From Helichrysum umbraculigerum (taxonomy: Eukaryota > Streptophyta > Magnoliopsida > Asterales > Asteraceae): a stretch of DNA of 64,000 nucleotides. The number at the start of each line of letters is the position of its first letter. Position 1 is the stretch's first letter. The position numbers and the translations under genes were made by a program. The notes below the pieces were generated by a model that saw only the letters and a list, made by a program, of their open reading frames with translations, was not told the DNA's origin and ran no database searches. Of the stretch, positions 11,001 to 21,053 are shown one piece after another. The stretch lies in assembly GCA_949592205.1 (NCBI GenBank), contig CATIUR010000002.1:134800090-134864089 (forward strand). The letters are read 5' to 3'.

Positions 11001-12437
11001 GCCGCTCAACTCGAAGCACTCAAACCAGAAAACTTGATAAACGAGGCCTTGCGGGGCATGGACAAACAATTTGAAACCAAACCTAACGGGGCCAAATACT
11101 TCTCGAATCGAATCTGGTTGCCAAGTTTTGGGAACCTGCGAGACTTGGTGATGGATGAAGCTCACAAGTCTAAATACTCTATACACCCCGGTGCCGACAA
11201 AATGTATCACGGCATCAAGGAAATGTATTGGTGGACCAACATGAAATCTGACATTGCAACCTATGTTGGCAAGTGTCTTACTTGTTCCAAAGTTAAAGCT
11301 GAACACCAGAAACCTTCCGGTTTGCTACAACAACCCGAAATACCACAATGGAAATGGGAGCAGATCACCATGGATTTCATTACTAAACTCCCGAAAACTT
11401 CGAACGGTTGCGATACCATTTGGGTGATCGTTGACCGACTCACTAAATCTGCTCATTTCCTAGCCATCAAGGAAACTGATAAGATGGAACGTTTGACACG
11501 GATCTACCTGAAGGAGATCGTGTCAAGACACGGCGTACCCATCTCAATCATCTCCGACCGAGATGCTCGATTTACTTCTCGCTTCTGGCAGTCACTGCAA
11601 AAATCTCTTGGTACTCGTCTGGATATGAGTACGGCTTACCATCCTCAAACCGATGGCCAGAGCGAACGAACCATACAAACACTGGAAGACATGCTACGAG
11701 CCTGCGTAGTTGACTTTGGTAAAAACTGGGAAAATCACTTACCGTTGTGCGAGTTCTCGTACAACAACAGTTATCACACCAGCATAAAGGCTGCACCCTT
11801 CGAGGCACTGTACGGTCGTAAGTGCCGGTCACCTATCTGTTGGACTGAGGTGGGGGATACACAACTCACCGGTCCAGAAATCATACATGAAACAACTGAA
11901 AAGATTGTCGGCATACAAAACCGACTAAAAGCCGCGCGTGATCGTCAGAAAAGCTATGCTGATGTGAGACGCAAACACCTTGAGTTCCAAGTAGGGGACA
12001 AGGTACTTCTCAAAGTGGCACCGTGGAAAGGTGTCATTCGATTCGGAAAACGAGGCAAACTAAATCCTAGATACATCGGACCATTCGAAATCCTTGAAAA
12101 GATTAGTCCAGTGGCATACCGCCTGCAACTTCCTGCTGAGCTTAGCAGCGTTCACAACACATTCCACATTTCTAATCTAAAGAAATGTCTGTCTGATGAG
12201 ACACTGATTATACCGCTCGACGAAATTCAGATCGATGATAAACTTCATTTTGTCGAGGAACCTATGGAAATCCTGGACCGCGAGGTCATACAACTAAAAC
12301 AGAGTCGTATTCCCATCGTAAAAGTCAGGTGGAATTCTAGACGTGGTCCTGAATTCACCTGGGAACGGGAAGACCATATGCGACAGAAATACCCACATCT
12401 CTTCCCAGACAACGCACCGACCGTGCAATCGAGCTAA
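8025..12437 (+). CDS. Tekay-1 gag-pol polyprotein with chromodomain
   Basis: One uninterrupted 1470-codon ORF. In order: capsid-like Gag (about 50-230), CCHC knuckles (CSKCKRFGHLAKDC near 287 and CYGCNGTGHFKKDC near 313), protease (about 373-385), reverse transcriptase (about 595-770, with FIDDILIYS near 710 as the catalytic block), RNase H (about 860-970, ending VVADALSRK), integrase with an HHCC finger (near 1053-1090) and D, D, E in MDFITK, SDRD and GQSERT (about 1115, 1178, 1212), then a chromodomain (about 1410-1462, with VKVRW and FTWERE). This is the domain set of Tekay/Del chromoviruses. The start ATG has the same context (GAAGAATCATGCC) as the other copies. Odd point: the protease has D-I-G at codons 375-377 where the sister copies have D-T-G, which probably cripples processing. 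Confidence 0.95.
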   Translation: MPPKSRPYTDAQITSLITQAVTEALARNTPPNSTRSSDAAETSAAKPCSYKDFQNCKPLSFKGTEGAIGLIRWFEKMESVFRISKCAEDDKVKFSTCTLEDGALSWWNSYTQSVGIDTAYLLPWEDLKKMLTDEYCPSEQLHKLDEEFWNLKVQGTDIVAYTTRFQQLTVLRPAMAGTGPDKIKKYIRGLPEPVRGNVASSNQTTLHGAIRLAHELLAMNEDPEPITPSFNNNKRKWSDNHNNHQNKKPETIKAYTSSFDDKGAYKGTKPYCSKCQRHHYGSCPCSKCKRFGHLAKDCRSNTTDTNTSAPKTCYGCNGTGHFKKDCPKLNNNNNKNNNNARGRAFVLKSGEARQDPNVVTGTFLLNNLTASVLFDIGADKSFISDEFYPLLDTTPIALDSKYTVELANGKLIEADSVIPNCTLNLANELFSIDLIPVEIGSFDLIVGMDWLSKHRAGIVCFEKIVRIPLVAGGTLSIQGETGGTRINIISCMKTRKYLRKGYQAILAHVMEKKSVEKRLEDVPIVRDFPEIFPEDLPGLPPTRQVEFSIDLVPGAAPVARAPYRLAPSELQELSTQLQELLDKGFIRPSSSPWGAPVLFVKKKDGSFRMCIDYRELNKLTVKNRYPLPRIDDLFDQLQGSSFYSKIDLRSGYHQLRVRDEDIPKTAFRTRYGHYEFQVMPFGLTNAPAVFMDLMNRVCKPYLDKFVIVFIDDILIYSRTEQEHAQHLKTILELLKHEELYAKFSKCEFWMQTVQFLGHVIDNQGIHVDPSKIEAIKCWQAPTTPNEVRQFLGLAGYYRRFIENFSKIALPLTALTQKEKKFDWTDKQESAFQLLKQKLCSAPILSLPEGNDDFVVYCDASHQGLGCVLMQRVKVIAYASRQLKVHEKNYTTHDLELGAVVFALKIWRHYLYGTKCTIFTDHKSLQHIFDQKDLNMRQRRWVELLTDYDCEIRYHPCKANVVADALSRKERVKPLRVRALSMTIHNDLINQTLAAQLEALKPENLINEALRGMDKQFETKPNGAKYFSNRIWLPSFGNLRDLVMDEAHKSKYSIHPGADKMYHGIKEMYWWTNMKSDIATYVGKCLTCSKVKAEHQKPSGLLQQPEIPQWKWEQITMDFITKLPKTSNGCDTIWVIVDRLTKSAHFLAIKETDKMERLTRIYLKEIVSRHGVPISIISDRDARFTSRFWQSLQKSLGTRLDMSTAYHPQTDGQSERTIQTLEDMLRACVVDFGKNWENHLPLCEFSYNNSYHTSIKAAPFEALYGRKCRSPICWTEVGDTQLTGPEIIHETTEKIVGIQNRLKAARDRQKSYADVRRKHLEFQVGDKVLLKVAPWKGVIRFGKRGKLNPRYIGPFEILEKISPVAYRLQLPAELSSVHNTFHISNLKKCLSDETLIIPLDEIQIDDKLHFVEEPMEILDREVIQLKQSRIPIVKVRWNSRRGPEFTWEREDHMRQKYPHLFPDNAPTVQSS

Positions 12438-12460
12438 TTTCGGGACGAAATTCTTTTAAC

Positions 12461-12470
12461 AAGGGGAGAA
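12461..12470 (+). promoter_or_regulatory. Tekay-1 polypurine tract
   Basis: AAGGGGAGAA abuts the 3' LTR start TGTAACA. The same tract precedes the 3' LTR of Tekay-3 and, with one change, Tekay-4. Confidence 0.92.
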
Positions 12471-13332
12471 TGTAACAACCGGCAAATTAGGACTAGAATT
12501 AGTGCCTAATTCTTTGATAATACATGTAATTAGTTCTGTGTTAGGCTAATTTATGTATCGGATTATATATTGGTAAATATATACAACTTTGCGATTTGGC
12601 TTAAATCGTACGCAACTTAAATAGAATGAAATTCTATTTGATTAATACGGACGTTGGTGAACAAAGGTTTATAAACTAAACGCGACTATGACCGAAATGC
12701 TATTTTATAACAAATAGTAACTGCCTCGTATTACACGATTAAAACTTACACGATTTAATAACAAAAGTAATTAAATTTAATTTAAACTATTAAAGATTTA
12801 AGGAAATAATTTAAATAAATTATTTAACAAGATTGTGATTTTATAAATATAATTAAATGCGTAAAATAAATATTTAACGCTAAAACGACGGAGAAAAACG
12901 AACACTACCCGGAGCACGGAACGCGAACTGAAAGGAGGAGGTTCCACTCAAAACCCCCTCCCTTCTCTCATTTCTTCTTCATTTCATTCTCATCTTTCTC
13001 TCTCTTTCTTTCTTTTCTCTCTTTCTTTTCTCTAACTAAAAACCACCATCCTCACAAAATCACATAAAACTACCATCAAACGCCATCGGATCGCACTACT
13101 CGTTTGGAATAAAAGCATCACCATCTCCCGATCTACCTTCCTATCTTTTCGGATTTTCAATCCGACGCCGCGTAAGTTTCCGACAAATCCCGACATCTCT
13201 CGTTTTTGATCATTTTTACTAGTTTATGGTTTAAATAGGCTTAATATGTTCATATGAGGGTTGGGTAAAAGAATCAGATCAAACGGAAACCGGGAAACTC
13301 GTTTTCGACTAAATTTCCGGCCATCAGACCGC

Positions 13333-13598
13333 TACGTCGCACCTGGCCAGGGGCCTCTGCGACGCCGCGACCTACGTCGCACAAAAATCTCAACGTCGCA
13401 CTAGCGACGCAGCCTATTACGTCGCATTAACTTGCGGACGTCGCACGTAGCGACGTAGACTTTAACGTCGCAAACCGAACCAACGTCGCATTAGCGACGC
13501 CGCCCCCTACGTCGCATTGATTTGCGAAGGTCGCATCATGCGACGTACATGCCCACGTCGTACCTTACGTCGCTTGCAACGTCGCATGCGACGTCGCA
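13333..13598 (+). repeat. hairpin array, ACGTCGCA/TGCGACGT class
   Basis: CGTCGC and its complement GCGACG occur many times as close inverted pairs, for example CGTCGCATTAGCGACG near 13483 and GTCGCATGCGAC near 13580. The loops are 0-8 bases. The array sits between TTTCCGGCC and CACTAAGTGTCGA, the same flanks as in the other LTR subfamilies. Confidence 0.85.
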
Positions 13599-14728
13599 CA
13601 AACCAGAACCTTGAAAACTCACATTTTCACTAAGTGTCGAACTTTTACAACCTCAAATCCTTATACGATACGACCTAACAATCATAATAAAACATACTTT
13701 TCTATTACAATTACTCTAATTTGCGTATTGAATGATAAACTTTAAATATAACAAATCACCAACGGGCCGTATACTTTGATACGAACGCGAACAAACCAAC
13801 ATTTAAACACAACGGGTTGTATGAACAACTAGCCTAGATGGTCTTGCGAGACATCTACTGTAACACCTCGCAAATTTAAACGCGATTAATTACTTTAATC
13901 ACTTGCATTATTAGGCTAATTCCCTACTTGAGTGAATTTACAACATATTTTAGAGGTAAGTCTAGCATAGCCCAACTAGATAATACGCGTAGTATTACGT
14001 ACTGAACAAATTAAAAACAAACGCGACAAAAACATACGACTGTTGGTGAACAAAATTATTTAATAAAACGAAATTATTAAATAACGTGGTAGCGAATAAA
14101 TATTTTGTCAAAAATATTTACAATTTACTTTATAATGCAAAACGTCAAAACGTATAATTTAAAATAAAACAAAGATTAAAAATCTTATAATTAAATTAAA
14201 ATGGTCTTATAAAATATCATAATTAAAAAGGTAACAAAATACGTATTTGAAAATATACATGTTAAAAATTTTTGTATTTAACGATCGAGTAAACAAACAC
14301 GGGACAAAAACACAGGAGATGAAAAGTGGGACAAAACCACCTCCCATCTCCATTCTTCCTCTCATTTCAATTTCATCCCCACCAAAAACACACACTTCTC
14401 TCTCAACCAAATCCACACCAAAAATTCGGATTCGCAAATCAACCCACGAAATCTACATTTTCGGAATCACCATTACGCAAGGAACAACATTAACAAAAGC
14501 CGTATCATCATCTTCTTCCTCAATCGGTCCCAATTTGCAATTGTAAGAAATTTCTAAAAACTTAGATTTACTCGTTTTTATGTGTTATATGGGTGTAATA
14601 TTGAACCTACAACTTTGTTTTAACTATATAATGGAAGAAATCAAGGTTTTATGGCCGGAAAACGGGTTAAAATCGGGTTTGGCCGGAAAAATCGCGGCAG
14701 TCGCTGCTACTGTCTGAGTGTTCATCTT

Positions 14729-14940
14729 TGCGACACAACGACTGTGTCGCATACTGTGTCGCAGAAACCAACCATGCGACACAACCCTTGTGTCGCATTC
14801 TTGTGTCGTATAAACTGTATTATGTCGCATCTTATGTCGCTGTTGACTCAGCACTTCGAATCTCTGCGACACAACGCTTGTGTCGCAGAGTTATGTCGTA
14901 TCATGCGACACAACCATTAGTGTCGCATACTGTGTCGCAG
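14729..14940 (+). repeat. hairpin array, TGCGACACAA/TTGTGTCGCA class
   Basis: It has four near-perfect stem-loops. Examples are TGCGACACAACCCTTGTGTC (with GCA following) near 14775 and the same stem with loop CGC near 14872. Stems are 9-12 bp and loops 3-6 bases. The position in the LTR equals that of the ACGTCGCA arrays of other subfamilies. Confidence 0.88.
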
Positions 14941-15594
14941 AAAACAGAAACTTCACAAACTATTTTTACACTAAGTGTCGAGCTTAACCGATAATGAATA
15001 CTTACATACAATACTATATGTGGACTTTACGAACAATACAGACACGCTATTTTATTGAAATTATGATTTCAAACTATCACCAACGAGTCGTATACATTTT
15101 CACAAACAACGAAATACAAAGGTAAACGTTTAACAAACAATTTGGACATAACTTAGTTGTTCAAACACTAGCATGGATGATTAACTTAGACATCCACATA
15201 CTTATAAATCTCATACATTTAGGACGTTAGGAGATCTTGGACTGTACTTGGGCTTAGGTTTGCTAGCACTCGCACAACTACTTAACTCAACAGGTGAGTT
15301 CACAGCCCCTACTTTTACTGTTCTTAACTACTTTTGGGGTGGAAAACATAGTCAACTGCTTTACTGATTTACTGATTGCCATAACTGCTTTTACTATATG
15401 AATATTTATCATACTGTTTACTCGAACAATTAGAGTACTTGAACCGTTAAACTGTTATACAAACAATCACATAACTGCCTTTTGGTACAATTATACAAAT
15501 TGCCTATAACTGCGGTCAACTACTACAACTGCCCGTACGACATGATATTCCAAACGAAAAACTATTATTACTATGTGAAACAAATTTTGTATCT

Positions 15595-15839
15595 TACCGG
15601 AGAACGACCGGTACATATTGGTAACTTGTCGGAGAACGACCGACACTAACATGGTATCTTACCGGAGAACGACCGGTACTAACAGTATATCTTACCGGAG
15701 AACGACCGGTACTAACAATGTATCTCACCGGAGAACGACCGGTGCTAACATGGCATCTTACCTGAGAACGACCGGTACATTTGGTAACTAGTCGGAGAAC
15801 GACCGACTCAAACTTTAAAACTACTGGAGAACGACCAGC
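15595..15839 (+). repeat. eight stem-loops with constant AGAACGA loop and covarying stems
   Basis: Eight copies about 25-45 bp apart: (T)ACCGG-AGAACGA-CCGGT(A), TGTCGG-AGAACGA-CCGACA, CACCGG-AGAACGA-CCGGTG, AGTCGG-AGAACGA-CCGACT and CTGG-AGAACGA-CCAG among them. The seven-base loop never changes. The stems change in pairs, with one broken pair in the sixth copy (ACCTG). They lie inside the putative LTR intron. Confidence 0.92.
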
Positions 15840-15861
15840 AACACGTTTTCAAATATATGAT

Positions 15862-16019
15862 TTTGGGTAACGTCCCAACACAACTATTTTTGGGCAACAT
15901 CCCACATGAACCGTATTTTGGGTAACGTCCCAACACAACTATTTATGGGCAACATCCCACATAAACTGAAACTTTTGGGCGAACAACCCACTAAACTTAT
16001 ACTTTGGATGACGTTCCAC
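15862..16019 (+). repeat. six TGGG-loop-CCCA stem-loops
   Basis: The copies read TGGGTAACGTCCCA (twice), TGGGCAACATCCCA (twice), TGGGCGAACAACCCA and TGGATGACGTTCCA. In the last, a G:C pair of the stem is replaced by A:T on both sides. The array directly follows the AGAACGA array. Confidence 0.85.
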
Positions 16020-17419
16020 TAAACATTACTCGACTATTATGGCAATTACTATTTATGAACGTATTTGGTCCAGCTAATGTGACTACAAATCTTGAAACAA
16101 CAATATACAACATAAAACCTGTGGATTCACTCAACCTAGTTGTTGACTTTTACTATGTTTTTCAGGGAATTAGCTGCGCATGTAAGAATCGCCAACACAT
16201 GGAGAATTAGGCGACCCTTGAAGCTTTAGGATGCCAACATTTTTGGAAAAACATATGGATTTCTCTAGTATAACTGAAACTGTTTTGTCATATTCTAGAA
16301 ATCCACTTTTGTATACCGATTACTTTTAACTTATACGATTTGATGAATCGTAACTTTGTAATTAATACTTTTGGCATCTTAATATATTATGTTCTGTTGT
16401 AATCATAAGCTCTGATACGTATGCATGCTTTATTATTGTGACACCCCAGTACTTAAACTAAACGCTTCCGCTCAACGAATTTGGGGGTGTTACATCTACT
16501 TACTTAACCTTACGTGTTTAGGCACTAGAAGGTTACGGGTTCGGAGAACCTACTTGCTTTACTACTACTTGCTATTTACCACTGCTCGACTCAGGTGAGT
16601 CTTACAGCCCCACTTTTACTGTTTTATACTTGGGGTGAGATACTTAGCAACTGTTTTACGTATGAACGCAATGTACTGAACTGAAAACATTACTGATTAC
16701 AAACAAACGCATGAGTTACTTTTATCCACTGAAAGCCTCCTAATCGTAAGTTGTTAGTTATGGACTTAAGCGCGATTACTAATAGATGGATCCATTTGGG
16801 ACTGACAATCCCTGTCTGGGGTGGTAGCGCCACCACGTACTGATTTACACGTAGAAACAGACATATTAGTATTTGTTACATATGAGTGTGCGGATAGCAC
16901 TCACGGGGGTACGTGATATATTCACACTACACAGTTAAGCTTCAACTTATGAGCTCATGGCACTGTACTGGTTTACTGATTTACTTACTTTGCTTGATAG
17001 CAATACGGGTACATACTTGTGGTTCATAACACCTACTTATCACTAAACCTGTGAGATTCACCAACCTTTTTGGTTGACACTTTTTAGCTTTGTATCTCAG
17101 GTACACTTACGGAGTAGGATCACTCCAGGATTACTAGCTAGAGTCGCATGATTTACAAACTGCATTTAACGGAGATTCTTTGGCATTATCTTTTGTAACT
17201 ATGGTGATGTAATAGAATCTCCCGCTATACGCGTGGGCTCTAGGGAATTACATTTTGTATACGAAAACCTACGGTTTTCAAACGATTATTAATTATGAAA
17301 TGTAACTATTTTACAAACGTCTCATTTAGAGGTCGTTTACTATTAATCGTGTGCTTTGTATATTGATTAGTAACACCCAATGTATGCTTCCGCAAATCGC
17401 TAAATTTGGGGGTGTTACA

Positions 17420-17884
17420 CCTGACAACTCAAGTTAAGCTCATACTATGTGCTCATGGTTGTATAACTTTTATTTGGCTTAATTGCTTTATAAATTCAAT
17501 TATAAATCTTGCGGTTCATACAAATATGTGTTGACATACAAACCTGTGAGCTCACCAGCGTTTCGCTGACCCATTTTAGCATGTATCACAGGTAACCAGC
17601 AGTAGGTTGGACTGCTCAATCAAGGCAAATTAGCTCAAGTCAGCATGCAAACAATCAGAGATTTAGCTGCATTATTATATTTTGTATAGATTAATTATGT
17701 ACTTAAATCTTTCAATTTCAACCGAGCTAATGTAACTATATTTTTGATGTAAACATTTGTTTTATCAATGCAAGTTCAAAACGACGCATATAGTGGTCGT
17801 TTGCTATATATCTTTGAGCTTTGTATATTGATTAGTAACACCCAAATCGTGCTTCCGCAAATCATTAAATTTGGGGGTGTTACA
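17420..17884 (+). repeat. 3' fragment of a chromovirus LTR
   Basis: The 465 bp match the last part of the solo LTR at 27661-30037 (from about 29567), ending GGGGGTGTTACA. Tekay-1 abuts its left edge, so Tekay-1 probably inserted into this LTR and the left part was lost in the deletion that also cut the Tekay-1 5' LTR. On the right it meets Athila-2 gag at 17885. Confidence 0.85.
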
Positions 17885-20344
17885 GGATTGCCCCGAGATA
17901 AAAACGGGAGAAACAACTGAGGAAGTTAAGTATGGGGAAGCTCAAGCACCATACCGTCAGGGCGGTGGAAATCTCTTCAAGAGACCATACCAAGACGGAG
18001 GGCGTCAGTTTCGCCAAACTCAACCAGGTTTTTACACCAAGGATCTGCAAGCTGCACCATCAACAGATAAACAAACCAACTTAGAAGAAATGATAGGAAA
18101 GGTTCTTGTCTCAAATGAGAAATTCATTACCAGTTCTGGACAAAGGATGGATGCCACTGATGCAGCATTGAGAAACCAAGGGGCTGCAATCAAGCAGATT
18201 GAAGGGAATATTTCCAACATTGCTAAAGTTCTTCAAGAGAGATTTCCTGGAACTCTTCCTGGATACACAGAAACCAATCCACGTGATCAGGCGAAAGCGG
18301 TGATCACCAGAAGTGGAAAGTATTTTGAAGACCTCATTCCCAAGAAGAAACCTGTTTCTCAACCCCTACCGGAAAAAGAGAAGGAAGTAGAAGTTATTGA
18401 AAGTCCTAAGGTGGACACTAAGGCTGATCAAATTGCAAGAGATAAGCAATATGCTAAGGATCATGCACCGCCACCACCGTACCCAGCAGCTTTGAGAAGA
18501 GGGAAGGATGATGCTCAATACCACCAGTTTCTAGAGAATCTGAAGCAACTGCACATTAACATCCCATTCGTGGAGGCGATTGCCCAAATGCCCAAGTATG
18601 CAAAATATTTGAAGGAACTTTTAACCAACAAGAGCAAGCTGATGGAGGCAACCACGGTAACAATGAACGAGAGATGCTCAGCAGTTATGCAAAATAAACT
18701 TCCGCCAAAGGTGAAAGACCCTGGGAGTATTACTCTTCCTTGTCTGATTGGAAGTTTAGACCTTACTCATGCATTGGCTGACTTGGGGGCAAGCATATCA
18801 ATAATGCCTTATACAATGTATGCTAGACTCAAGTTAGGAGAACCAAAGCCAATTAGAATGTGCATTGAGTTAGCGGATCGTTCAGTCCAGTACCTTAAGA
18901 GTATGATCGAGAATGTGTTTGTTAAGGTGGATAGGTTTGTTTTCCCTTACGATTTCGTGATTCTGGACATGGTAGAGGATTCAAAGGTACCTATCATCTT
19001 GGGAAGACCTTTTCTAGCCACTGCGAGGGCATTGATTGATGTTCATGATAGAAAGATCACTTTAAGGGTAGGAGATGATGAAGTAGTATTTGATGTCAAC
19101 AAGTCAATGCAATACCCTGCTGCAGTTGATGATACTTGTTACTTTGTGAGTGCTAGAGAAATGACTGATGACGAGGAATTCCTTCAAAGTCTCATGGAAG
19201 ATGAAGACCTTGATCCCATGATTCTTGAAGGATAGACGGGAAGCATAGAAGCAATTCGAGATATTGAAGAATTCGATAAGTTGCTTGAGGAGCTAGAATT
19301 TGCAAGTGATGAGGAGTTAGAGAGTGATGAAAATCAGCCGATAGAGAGCGAAGAGTCGGTTGAGATTGATGGTATTTTAGTCAAGAAAGAGACTCGCATC
19401 ACTATGCATGGGATTCCTTGTTCTAGAGAGGAGGTGTTGGCAGTTAAATCTTCCTTTGAAGAACCACCAAGGTTAGAACTAAAGGATCTACCGACCCATT
19501 TGGAATATGCCTACTTGCAAGGAGAGTCGGACCTACCGGTTATCATTTCATCTCAGCTATCTGCAACAGAGAAAGAAAGCCTGCTGAAAGTTCTGAAGGA
19601 ACATAAGCATGCTATAGCATGGACGATTGGTGATATCAAAGGAATTAGCCCATCATATTGCACGCATAAGATCCTCATGGAATCTGATTTCAAACCAGTT
19701 GTACAACCATTGAGACGGTTGAATCCTAAGGTTACGGATGTAGTGAGGAAGGAAATCATAAAGTTGCTGGACTCTGGATTGATATACCCGATTTCTGATA
19801 GTCCATGGGTTAGTCCCATTCATGTTGTGCCCAAGAAAGGAGGTATGACAGTGGTTGTTAATGAGAAGAACGAGTTAATCCCTACGAGAACTGTCACTGG
19901 ATGGAGGGTATGTATCGACTATAGGAAGTTGAACGATGCGACACGCAAGGATCACTTTCTTTTGCCGTCTATTGATCAGATGCTCGAACGTCTAGCTGGA
20001 AAAAAAGTATTATTGCTTTTTAGACGGTTTCTCCGGGTACTTCCAGATTCCAATAGATGCTAATGATCAAGACAAGACTGTCCATTCGGAACTTTTGCTT
20101 ATCGAAGTATGCCTTTCGGTTTGTGTAATGCACCCGCAACATTTCAGCGGTGCATGATGGCGATTTTCCATGATATGGTGGAAGACAGCATGGAAATATT
20201 CATGGATGATTTTTCTGTTTTCGGAGATTCATTTGATAAGTGTTTGGAAAATCTCAAGAAGATGTTGCAGAGGTGTGAGAGTTCAAATCTCGTCTTAAAT
20301 TGGGAAAAATGCCATTTCATGGTACGTGAAGGAGTTGTTTTAGG
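17885..20344 (+). pseudogene. Athila-2 gag (C-terminal part), protease and RT, broken
   Basis: The open stretch to 19235 holds a Q/P-rich Gag tail, the conserved LKQLHINIPFVEAIAQMPKY region and an aspartic protease with DLGASISIMP (D-L-G is usual in this branch). TAG at 19233-19235 interrupts the frame, which continues from 19281 into RT (WRVCIDYRKLNDATRKDHF near 19910). At about 20000 an A-run appears one base too long and shifts the frame. A short deletion follows near 20080, after which PFGLCNAPATFQRCM and the catalytic FMDDFSVFG (near 20200) are read. The copy is cut at 20344 by the composite insertion. The N-terminus of gag is absent. The element cannot make a working polyprotein. Confidence 0.9.
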
Positions 20345-20974
20345 TGTAAAGTCATAATCTAAATGGGTTGAAATAACCACTCTGTGTTATTACTGGTGAT
20401 TTTGTACAAGTCATTATAAATGTGATTATGACTGCCTAAGGAAACAAGTTTTAGCTGGTTGAAGAACAGACAAGGAGTTATAACTGAATGAAGTGATTAT
20501 GACTGAAGTTGTAACTGGTAGAAGAAGAGAGTTATGGCTGGTTGAAGGATGTTACTGAAGTTATCACGGATCAAGTAGTTATGACTGTTTAACTATTTGT
20601 GGTTATAACGGATAGTTGTATTAAGTAGTTATAACTGTTTGTATTAAGTAGTTATAACTGTTTATGTTTTGTATGGCGGTTATATGAGTTTGAGTTATAT
20701 ATGGATTGTATTTTGTTTCCATATATGTAGGATGACTTGTAAAGGACTCTATGGTGTATAAATAGAGATCCTTAAAATTTAGAATAAATTATCAGCTTCA
20801 AGGTAAAAACCCTAATACGTCTGTGTATTCGTCTTATTGAATTAATAAGATTGAAGCTTTTGGTTATTACGTGTTGAGCAAGTTTATATTATATCTATTG
20901 TTTTGTTAAATAATTATTCCGCAGTTGTTTAACAATTAACAAAGCTTTACTGAAGATCTAGTTAGGGATTTACA
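20345..20974 (+). repeat. Sirevirus (Copia-A) 5' LTR, 630 bp
   Basis: It starts TGTAAAGTCA and ends GGGATTTACA, followed by the primer site. The perfect palindrome AGTTATAACT occurs at 20476, 20627 and 20650, with many near copies (GTTATGACTG, GTTATCACGG), upstream of TATAAATAGAG near 20757. The LTR is about 99% identical to the inverted LTR at 30181-30810. Confidence 0.95.
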
Positions 20975-20977
20975 AAG

Positions 20978-20989
20978 TGGTATCAGAGC
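20978..20989 (+). promoter_or_regulatory. Copia-A primer binding site (tRNA-Met)
   Basis: TGGTATCAGAGC lies three bases after the LTR end. Confidence 0.92.
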
Positions 20990-21053
20990 TTTGGAAAAGC
21001 TTTATGTTTGCAGTAGATAGTCGAAGTTTAGTAGAATATTAAGTTTGATCATA

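Larger units (their letters stand above)
13859..16494 (+). mobile_element. solo chromovirus LTR nested in the Tekay-1 3' LTR
   Basis: It starts TGTAACACCTCG and ends TTGGGGGTGTTACA. TCTAC stands on both sides (13854-13858 and 16495-16499), a perfect 5-bp target duplication. No internal region remains, so it arose by LTR-LTR recombination after insertion. It is a divergent subfamily, but shares the LTR plan: a hairpin array at 14729-14940, CAGGTGAGT at 15291 and TTTTTCAGGG at 16159. Between the last two lie two further hairpin arrays not found in the other LTRs. Confidence 0.93.
6658..17419 (+). mobile_element. Tekay-1: chromovirus (Ty3/gypsy, Tekay/Del type), 5' LTR truncated
   Basis: The order is a 5' LTR remnant, tRNA-Met primer site, accessory ORF, one gag-pol ORF with a C-terminal chromodomain, polypurine tract and 3' LTR. 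Only the last 259 bp of the 5' LTR survive; they match 17161-17419 with two mismatches that I can see (near 6686 and 6856). The join at 6657/6658 to the Athila-1 tail is therefore a deletion breakpoint, and no target duplication can be read. The 3' LTR is itself split by a solo LTR at 13859-16494. The high identity of the LTR remnants and the open 1470-codon ORF suggest a fairly recent insertion. Confidence 0.9.
12471..17419 (+). repeat. Tekay-1 3' LTR (about 2.3 kb, split by a solo LTR)
   Basis: It starts TGTAACAACC and ends GGGGGTGTTACA. Removing the nested solo LTR and one TSD copy leaves about 2308 bp. Landmarks in order: CT-rich leader-like stretch (12950-13035), a hairpin with a TTC loop (13149-13165) followed by GTAAGT, an ACGTCGCA hairpin array (13333-13598), CAGGTGAGT (from 16592) and a TATCTCAGGT acceptor-like site (near 17094). 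These landmarks recur in the other chromovirus LTRs of the window. Confidence 0.9.

Noticed and set aside
14624..14920. Overlapping ORFs on both strands rich in CVA, MRHN and SHT repeats (also 28531-28847)
   Set aside because: They are translations of the TGCGACACAA hairpin array, not proteins.
14729..14940. CRISPR-like array of repeats and spacers
   Set aside because: Repeats are short, inverted and of unequal spacing, lie inside a plant LTR, and no cas gene is present.
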